From positions 1-64,000 of the forward strand of contig NW_027473627.1 of the NCBI RefSeq assembly GCF_050947335.1: a DNA stretch of 64,000 nucleotides. The letters run 5' to 3'. Position 1 is the stretch's first letter; the number at the start of each line of letters is the position of its first letter. Below the pieces are notes generated by a model. It made no database searches. It saw nothing but the letters and a program-made list of their open reading frames with translations, and was not told the origin of the DNA. Shown here in pieces: positions 55,301-64,000 of this stretch. The stretch comes from Megachile rotundata. Lineage: Eukaryota > Arthropoda > Insecta > Hymenoptera > Megachilidae. Position numbers and translations under genes: made by a program.

Positions 55301-55595
55301 AATTCTCATTCTATCGATCATATAAGCATAATATGGCTAATAATATGAGTTAGATTGATAATAATAACAGTAATAAGTATAGTAATTGTCGTTCTATCGA
55401 TAATATAAGCATAATATGGCTAATAATATGAGTTAGATTGATAATACTAAGAGTAGTGAGTATAGTAATTGTCGTTCTATCGATCATATAAGCATAATAT
55501 GGCTAATAATATGAGTTAGATTGATAATAATAAGAGTAATGAGTACAGTAATTGTCGTTCTATCGATCATATAAGCATAATATGGCTAATAATAT
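51944..55595 (+). repeat. 22-mer tandem duplication private to copy II (2 x 1826 bp)
   Basis: 51944-53769 is followed directly by the same order at 53770-55595. The seam at 53769/53770 joins an 'aatgagtacag' unit to a J unit ('gagttggatt'). The corresponding place in copy I (11610/11611) continues straight to a G unit, so this duplication is absent there. Confidence 0.85.
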
Positions 55596-57421
55596 GAGTT
55601 AGAGTGATAATACTAAGAGTAGTGAGTATAGTAATTCTCATTCTATCGATCATATAAGCATAATATGGCTAATAATATGAGTTAGATTGATAATAATAAG
55701 AGTAATAAGTATAGTAATTGTCGTTCTATCGATCATATAAGCATAATATGGCTAATAATATGAGTTAGATTGATAATAATAAGAGTAATGAGTATAGTAA
55801 TTGTAGTTCTATCGATCATATCTGCATAATATGGTTAATAATATGTGTTAGAATGATAATAATAAGAGTAATAAGTATAGTAATTGTCGTTCTATCGATC
55901 ATATCTGCATAATATGGTTAATAATACGAGTTAGATTGATAACAATAAGAGTAATAAGTATAGTAATTGCCGTTATATCGATCATATAACCATAATATGG
56001 CTAATAGCATGAGTTAGATTGATAATAATAAGAGTAATGAGTATAGTAATTGTCGTTCTATCGATCATATAAGCACAATATGGCTAATAATATGAGTTAG
56101 ATTGATAATAATAAGAGTAATAAGTATAGTAATTGTCGTTCTATCGATCATATCTGCATAATATGGTTAATAATATGAGTTAGATTGATAATAGTGAGTG
56201 TAATAAGTATAGTGAATGTCGTTCTGTCGATCATATTAGCATAATATGGTTAATAATATGAGTTAGATTGATAATAATAAGAGTAATAAGTATAGTATTT
56301 GTCGTTCTATCGATCATATAAGCATAATATGGCTAATAATATGATTGAGATTGATAATAATAAGAGTAATAAGTACAGTAATTGTCGTTCTATCGATCAT
56401 ATAAGCATAATATGGCTAATAATATGATTGAGATTGATAATAATAAGAGTAATAAGTACAGTAATTGTCGTTCTATCGATCATATAAGCATAATAAGGCT
56501 AATAATATGAGTTAGAGTGATAATACTAAGAGTAGTGAGTATAGCAATTCTCATTCTATCGATCATATAAGCATAATATGGCTAACAATATGAGTTAGAT
56601 TGATAATACTAAGAGTAGTGAGTATAGTAATTCTCGTTCTATCGATCATATAAGCATAATATGGCTAATAATATGATTGAGATTGATAATAATAAGAGTA
56701 ATAAGTACAGTAATTGTCGTTCTATCGATCATATAAGCATAATAAGGCTAATAATATAAATTAGAGTGATAATACTAAGAGTAGTGAGTATAGTAATTCT
56801 CATTCTATCGATCATATAAGCATAATATGGCTAATAATATGAGTTAGATTGATAATACTAAGAGTAGTGAGTATAGTAATTCTCGTTCTATCCATCATAT
56901 AAGCATAATATGGCTAATAATATGATTGAGATTGATAATAATAAGAGTAATAAGTACAGTAATAGTCGTTCTCTCGATCATATAAGCATAATAAGGCTAA
57001 TAATATGAGTTAGATTGATAATAATAAGAGTAATGAGTATAGTAATTGTAGCTCTATCGATCATATCTGCTTAATATGGTTAATAATATGAGTTAGAATG
57101 ATAATAATAAGAGTAATAAGTATAGTAATTGTCGTTCTATCGATCATATATGCATAATATGGTTAATAATATTAGGCAGATTCATAATAATAAGAGTAAT
57201 AAGTATAGTAGTTGTCGTTCTATCGATCATTTAAGCATAATATGGCGAATAATATGAGTTGGGTTGATAAAAATAAGAATAATAAGTATAGTAATTGTCG
57301 TTCTATCGATCATATAAGCACAATATGGTTAATAATATGAGTTAGAATGATAATAATAAGAGTAATAAGTATAGTAATTGTCGTTCTATCGATCATATCT
57401 GCATAATATGGTTAATAATAT

Positions 57422-58998
57422 GAGTTAGATTGATAATAGTGAGTGTAATAAGTATAGTGAATGTCGTTCTATCGATCATATCAGCATAATATGGGTAATA
57501 ATATGAGTTAGATTGATAATAATAAGAGTAATAAGTATAGTATTTGTCGTTCTATCGATCATATAGGTATAATATGGCTAATAATATGAGTTAGATTGAT
57601 AATAATAAGAGTAATAAGTATAGTAATTGTCGTTCTATTGATCATTTAAGCATAATATGGCTAATAATATGAGTTAGATTGATAATAATAACAGTAATAA
57701 GTATAGTAATTGTCGTTCTATCGATAATATAAGCATAATATGGCTAATAATATGAGTTATATTGATAATACAAAGAGTAGTGAGTATAGTAATTCTCGTT
57801 CTGCCGATCATATAAGCATAATATTGCTAATAATATGAGTTAGATTGATAATAATAAGAGTAATAAGTATAGTAATTGTCGTTCTATCGATCATATAAGC
57901 ATAATATGGCTAATAATATGAGTTAGAGTGATAATACTAAGAGTAGTGAGTATAGTAATTCTCATTCTATCGATCATATAAGCATAATATGGCTAATAAT
58001 ATGAGTTAGATTGATAATAATAACAGTAATAAGTATAGTAATTGTCGTTCTATTGATCATTTAAGCATAATACGGCTAATAATATGAGTTAGATTGATAA
58101 TAATAACAGTAATAAGTATAGTAATTGTCGTTCTATCGATAATATAAGCATAATATGACTAATAATATGAGTTATATTGATAATACAAAGAGTAGTGAGT
58201 ATAGTAATTCTCGTTCTGCCGATCATATAAGCATAATATGGCTAATAATATGAGCTAGATTGATAATAATAAGAGTGATAAGTACAGTAATTGTCGTTCT
58301 ATCGGTCATATAAGCATAATAAGGCTAATAATATGAGTTAGAGTGATAATACTAAGAGTAGTGAGTATAGCAATTCTCATTCTATCGATCATATAAGCAT
58401 AATATGGCTAATAATATGAGTTAGATTGATAATACTAAGAGTAGTGAGTATAGTAATTCTCGTTCTATCGATCACATAAGCATAATATGGCTAATAATAT
58501 GAGTTAGATTGATAATAATAAGAGCAATAAGTATAGTAATTGTCGTTCTATCGATCATATAAGCATAATATGGCTAATAATATGAGTTGGATTGATAATA
58601 CTAAGAGTAGTGAGTATAGTAATTCTCGTTCTATCGATCATATAAGCATAATATGACTAATAATATGAGTTAGATTGATAATAATAAGAGTGATAAGTAC
58701 AGTAATTGTCGTTCTATCGATCATATAAGCATAATAAGGCTAATAATATGAGTAAGAGTGATAATACTAAGAGTAGTGAGTATAGCAATTCTCATTCTAT
58801 CGATCATATAAGCATAATATGGCTAATAATATGAGTTAGATTCATAATAATAAGAGTAATAAGTATAGTAATTGTCGCTCTATCGATCATATCTGCATAA
58901 TATGGTTAATAATATGAGTTAGATTGATAATAGTGAGTGTAATAAGTATAGTGAACGTCGTTCTGTCGATCATATTAGCAAAATATGGTTAATAATAT
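57422..58998 (+). repeat. 19-monomer expanded cassette, second copy
   Basis: Same order and private marks ('gagctagatt', 'agagcaataag', 'gagtaagagtg') as 13437-15013, displaced by 43985 bp. One new change, 'aatacggctaat' near 58067, is absent from the first copy. Confidence 0.8.
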
Positions 58999-61900
58999 GA
59001 GTTAGATTGATAATAATAAGAGTAATAAGTATAGTAATTGTCGTTCTATCGATCATATAAGCATAATATGGCTAATAATATGAGTTAGATTGATAATAAT
59101 AAGAGTAATGAGTATAGTAATTGTAGTTCTATCGATCATATCTGCATAATATGGTTAATAATATGTGTTAGAATGATAATAATAAGAGTAATAAGTATAG
59201 TAATTGTCGTTCTATCGATCATATCTGCATAATATGGTTAATAATACGAGTTAGATTGATAACAATAAGAGTAATAAGTATAGTAATTGTCGTTATATCG
59301 ATCATATAACCATAATATGGCTAATAGCATGAGTTAGATTGATAATAATAAGAGTAATGAGTATAGTAATTGTCGTTCTATCGATCATATAAGCACAATA
59401 TGGCTAATAATATGAGTTAGATTGATAATAATAAGAGTAATAAGTATAGTAATTGTCGTTCTATCGATCATATCTGCATAATATGGTTAATAATATGAGT
59501 TAGATTGATAATAGTGAGTGTAATAAGTATAGTGAATGTCGTTCTGTCGATCATATTAGCATAATATGGTTAATAATATGAGTTAGATTGATAATAATAA
59601 GAGTAATAAGTATAGTATTTGTCGTTCTATCGATCATATAAGCATAATATGGCTAATAATATGATTGAGATTGATAATAATAAGAGTAATAAGTACAGTA
59701 ATTGTCGTTCTATCGATCATATAAGCATAATATGGCTAATAATATGATTGAGATTGATAATAATAAGAGTAATAAGTACAGTAATTGTCGTTCTATCGAT
59801 CATATAAGCATAATAAGGCTAATAATATGAGTTAGAGTGATAATACTAAGAGTAGTGAGTATAGCAATTCTCATTCTATCGATCATATAAGCATAATATG
59901 GCTAACAATATGAGTTAGATTGATAATACTAAGAGTAGTGAGTATAGTAATTCTCGTTCTATCGATCATATAAGCATAATATGGCTAATAATATGATTGA
60001 GATTGATAATAATAAGAGTAATAAGTACAGTAATTGTCGTTCTATCGATCATATAAGCATAATAAGGCTAATAATATAAATTAGAGTGATAATACTAAGA
60101 GTAGTGAGTATAGTAATTCTCATTCTATCGATCATATAAGCATAATATGGCTAATAATATGAGTTAGATTGATAATACTAAGAGTAGTGAGTATAGTAAT
60201 TCTCGTTCTATCCATCATATAAGCATAATATGGCTAATAATATGATTGAGATTGATAATAATAAGAGTAATAAGTACAGTAATAGTCGTTCTCTCGATCA
60301 TATAAGCATAATAAGGCTAATAATATGAGTTATATTGATAATACAAAGAGTAGTGAGTATAGTAATTCTCGTTCTGCCGATCATATAAGCATAATATTGC
60401 TAATAATATGAGTTAGATTCATAATAATAAGAGTAATAAGTATAGTAATTGTCGTTCTATCGATCATATAAGCATAATATGGCTAATAATATGAGTTAGA
60501 TTGATAATACTAAGAGTAGTGAGTATAGTAATTCTCGTTCTATCGATCATATAAGCATAATATGGCTAATAATATGAGTTAGATTGATAATAATAAGAGT
60601 GATAAGTACAGTAATTGTCGTTCTATCGATCATATAAGCATAATAAGGCTAATAATATGAGTTAGAGTGATAATACTACGAGTAGTGGGTATAGCAATTC
60701 TCATTCTATCGATCATATAAGCTTAATATGGCTAATAATATGAGTTAGATTGATAATACTAAGAGTAGTGAGTATAGTAATTCTCGTTCTATCGATCACA
60801 TAAGCATAATATGGCTAATAATATGAGTTAGATTGATAATAATAAGAGTAATAAGTATAGTAATTGTCGTTCTATCGATCATATAAGCATAATATGGCTA
60901 ATAATATGAGTTGGATTGATAACACTAAGAGTAGTGAGTATAGTAATTCTCGTTCTATCGATCATATAAGCATAATATGACTAATAATATGAGTTAGATT
61001 GATAATAATAAGAGTGATAAGTACAGTAATTGTCGTTCTATCGATCATATAAGCATAATAAGGCTAATAATATGAGTTAGAGTGATAATACTAAGAGTAG
61101 TGAGTATAGCAATTCTCATTCTATCGATCATATAAGCATAATATGGCTAATAATATGAGTTAGATTCATAATAATAAGAGTAATAAGTATAGTAATTGTC
61201 GTTCTATCGATCATTTAAGCATAATATGGCGAATAATATGAGTTGGGTTGATAAAAATAAGAATCATAAGTATAGTAATTGTCGTTCTATCAATCATATA
61301 AGCATAATATGGTTAATAATATGAGTTAGAATGATAATAATAAGAGTAATAAGTATAGTAATTGTCGCTCTATCGATCATATCTGCATAATATGGTTAAT
61401 AATATGAGTTAGATTGATAATAGTGAGTGTAATAAGTATAGTGAACGTCGTTCTGTCGATCATATTAGCAAAATATGGTTAATAATATGAGTTAGATTGA
61501 TAATAATAAGAGTAATAAGTATAGTAATTGTCGTTCTATCGATCATTTAAGCATAATATGGCTAATAATATGAGTTAGATTGATAATACTAAGAGGAGTG
61601 AGTATAGTAATTCTCGTTCTATCGATCACATAAGCATAATATGGCTAATAATATGAGTTAGATTGATAATAATAAGAGTAGTGAGTATAGTAATTGTCGT
61701 TCTATCGATCATATAAGCATAATATGGCTAATAATATGAGTTAGATTGATAATAATAAGAGTAATGAGTATAGTAATTGTAGTTCTATCGATCATATCTG
61801 CATAATATGGTTAATAATATGTGTTAGAATGATAATAATAAGAGTAATAAGTATAGTAATTGTCGTTCTATCGATCATATCTGCATAATATGGTTAATAA

Positions 61901-62733
61901 TATGAGTTAGATTGATAATAATAAGAGTAATAAGTATAGTATTTGTCGTTCTATCGATCATATAAGCATAATATGGCTAATAATATGAGTTAGATTGGTA
62001 ATACTAAGAGTAGTGAGTATAGTAATTCTCGTTCTATCGATCATATAAGCATAATATGGCTAATAATATGAGTTAGATTGATAATAATAAGAGTGATAAG
62101 TACAGTAATTCTCGTTCTATCGATCACATAAGCATAATATGGCTAATAATATGAGTTAGATTGATAATAATAAGAGTAATAAGTATAGTAATTGTCGTTC
62201 TATCGATAATATAACCATAATATGGCTAATAATATGAGTTAGATTGATAATACTAAGAGTAGTGAGTATAGTAATTCTCGTTCTATCGATCATATAAGCA
62301 TAATATGGCTAATAATATGATTGAGATTGATAATAATAAGAGTAATAAGTACAGTAATTGTCGTTCTATCGATCATATAAGCATAATAAGGCTAATAATA
62401 TGAGTTAGAGTGATAATACTAAGAGTAGTGAGTATAGCAATTCTCATTCTATCGACCATATAAGCATAATATGGCTAACAATATGAGTTAGATTGATAAT
62501 ACTAAGAGTAGTGAGTATAGTAATTCTCGTTCTATCGATCATATAAGCATAATATGGCTAATAATATGATTGAGATTGATAATAATAAGAGTAATAAGTA
62601 CAGTAATTCTCGTTCTATCGATCATATAAGCATAATAAGGCTAATAATATGAATTAGAGTGATAATACTAAGAGTAGTGAGTATAGTAATTGTCGTTCTA
62701 TCGATCATATAAGCATAATATGGCTAATAATAT

Positions 62734-62815
62734 GAGTTAGATTGATAATAATAAGAGTAATGAGTATAGTAATTGTAGTTCTATCGATCATATCTGCAAA
62801 TATGGTTAATAATAT
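62734..62815 (+). repeat. 82-bp monomer, copy 7
   Basis: Same deletion, with the S neighbour at 62816. It is the copy II counterpart of 19330. Confidence 0.9.
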
Positions 62816-64000
62816 GTGTTAGAATGATAATAATAAGAGTAATAAGTATAGTAATTGTCGTTCTATCGATCATATCTGCATAATATGGTTAATAATATGA
62901 GGTAGATTGATAACAATAAGAGTAATAAGTATAGTAATTGTCGTTATATCGATCATATAACCATAATATGGCTAATAGCATGAGTTAGATTGATAATAAT
63001 AAGAGTAATGAGTATAGTAATTGTCGTTCTATCGATCATATAAGCACAATATGGCTAATAATATGAGTTAGATTGATAATAATAAGAGTAATAAGTATAG
63101 TAATTGTCGTTCTATCGATCATATCTGCATAATATGGTTAATAATATGAGTTAGATTGATAATAGTGAGTGTAATAAGTATAGTGAATGTCGTTCGGTCG
63201 ATCATATTAGCATAATATGGTTAATAATATGAGTTAGATTGATAATAATAACAGTAATAAGTATTGTAATTGTCGTTCTATCGATAATATAAGCATAATA
63301 TGGCTAATAATATGAGTTAGATTGATAATACTAAGAGTAGTGAGTATAGTAATTGTCGTTCTATCGATCATATAAGCATAATATGGCTAATAATATGAGT
63401 TAGATTGATAATAATAAGAGTAATGAGTATAGTAATTGTAGTTCTATCGATAATATAAGCATAATATGGCTAATAATATGAGTTAGATTGATAATAATAA
63501 GAGTGATAAGTACAGTAATTCTCGTTCTATCGATCATATAAGCATAATATGGCTAATAATATGATTGAGATTGATAATAATAAGAGTAATAAGTACAGTA
63601 ATTGTCGTTCTATCGATCATATAAGCATAATATGGCTAATAATATGATTGAGATAGATAATAATAAGAGTAATAAGTACAGTAATTGTCGTTCTATCGAT
63701 CATATAAGCATAATAAGGCTAATAATATGAGTTAGAGTGATAATACTAAGAGTAGTGAGTATAGCAATTCTCATTCTATCGATCATATAAGCATAATATG
63801 GCTAACAATATGAGTTAGATTGATAATACTAAGAGTAGTGAGTATAGTAATTCTCGTTCTATCGATCATATAAGCATAATATGGCAAATAATATGATTGA
63901 GATTGATAATAATAAGAGTAATAAGTACAGTAATTGTCGTTCTATCGATCATATAAGCATAATAAGGCTAATAATGTAAATTAGAGTGATAATACTAAGA

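Larger units (their letters stand above)
1..64000 (+). repeat. 83-bp AT-rich satellite array, head-to-tail, fills the window
   Basis: The window is built from an 83-bp unit beginning 'gagttagattgataataa' and ending 'ggctaataatat'. Unit starts read at 75, 158, 241, 324 and onward keep one phase through to 63978: 770 units with a net seven bases missing. All units have the same orientation and no interruption was found. The best-conserved part is 'gtcgttctatcgatcatat'; most differences between units are substitutions at a limited set of positions. By hand count the consensus is about 24% GC, with G well above C on this strand. Every frame meets stop codons and 83 is not a multiple of three, so it is non-coding. 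A eukaryotic centromeric or heterochromatic satellite is the natural reading; the chromosome position and the species are not shown by the sequence. Confidence 0.98.
42243..64000 (+). repeat. Giant higher-order repeat, copy II
   Basis: Nearly identical to 1-20596. It lacks one R unit (copy I 2316-2398), carries a private 22-monomer tandem duplication (51944-55595), and lacks seven units present at 16342-16922 of copy I, with the seam at 60327. It runs off the right edge. Only scattered base differences were seen between copies, so the duplication is recent relative to divergence between subtypes, or the copies are kept alike by conversion. Confidence 0.85.

Noticed and set aside
1..64000. Protein-coding potential, including a short minus-strand frame of roughly 30 codons per repeat
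   Set aside because: Stops recur in all six frames of the consensus, 83 is not divisible by three so the frame rotates each unit, and longer frames arise only where a subtype has lost a stop. No codon-like constraint is visible.
1..64000. CRISPR array or bacterial iterons
   Set aside because: There are no unique spacers between short repeats; the repeat is continuous and full length. The size and higher-order structure are of eukaryotic satellite type.
1..64000. Telomeric repeats, tRNA or rRNA genes, transposon termini, microsatellite tracts
   Set aside because: I found none on reading through; no stretch departs from the 83-bp unit. The short AAT-like runs are part of the monomer.

Overview
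The whole window is one uninterrupted, AT-rich tandem satellite array. I see no gene, RNA gene, transposon or unique sequence in it. The monomer is 83 bp (consensus by eye: 34 A, 29 T, 14 G, 6 C, about 24% GC). Every monomer lies head-to-tail on the same strand. Taking 'gagttagatt' as unit start, the first complete monomer begins at 75 and the last partial one at 63978, which is exactly 770 monomers with a net loss of seven bases. Those seven bases are seven copies of one 82-bp variant. Both window ends lie inside the array, so the true array exceeds 64 kb. Such a long homogeneous array with higher-order structure indicates a eukaryotic nuclear genome, probably (peri)centromeric or other constitutive heterochromatin. 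The species cannot be named from this sequence.

The array is a mosaic of about twenty recognisable monomer subtypes (called A to T here) in fixed local orders. The main building block is a 14-monomer cassette, A-B-C-D-E-F-G-H-I-J-K-G-L-M (1162 bp). Whole or slightly rearranged copies occur at about 1, 4639, 6382, 9038, 13437, 32608, 36591, 40657, 42234, 46798, 48541, 51197 and 57422. Between cassettes lie recurring linkers: N/O/S blocks, R blocks headed 'gattgagatt', and a Q-P block containing 'gagttgggttgataaaaa'.

Above this are nested, nearly identical segmental duplications, all in register with the 83-bp unit: 32-mer (5967-11278 and again 48126-53437), 40-mer (11694-16.7k), 21-mer (19.3-22.6k), 25-mer (22.9-26.9k), 48-mer (31.9-39.5k) and 22-mer (51944-55595). 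At the largest scale, 1-20596 is repeated at 42243-64000 with only three block-size differences (1, 22 and 7 monomers). This implies a higher-order period of about 42.2 kb (509 monomers). The stretch 26.9-29.0 kb holds the most locally unusual variants.

The structure fits repeated in-register unequal exchange or segmental amplification. The nesting gives a relative order of events: the 32-mer and 40-mer duplications predate the 42-kb duplication, and the 22-mer duplication and a 7-mer length difference postdate it. I found no hidden coding or defence system. The notable features are the giant higher-order repeat and the strict conservation of monomer length.
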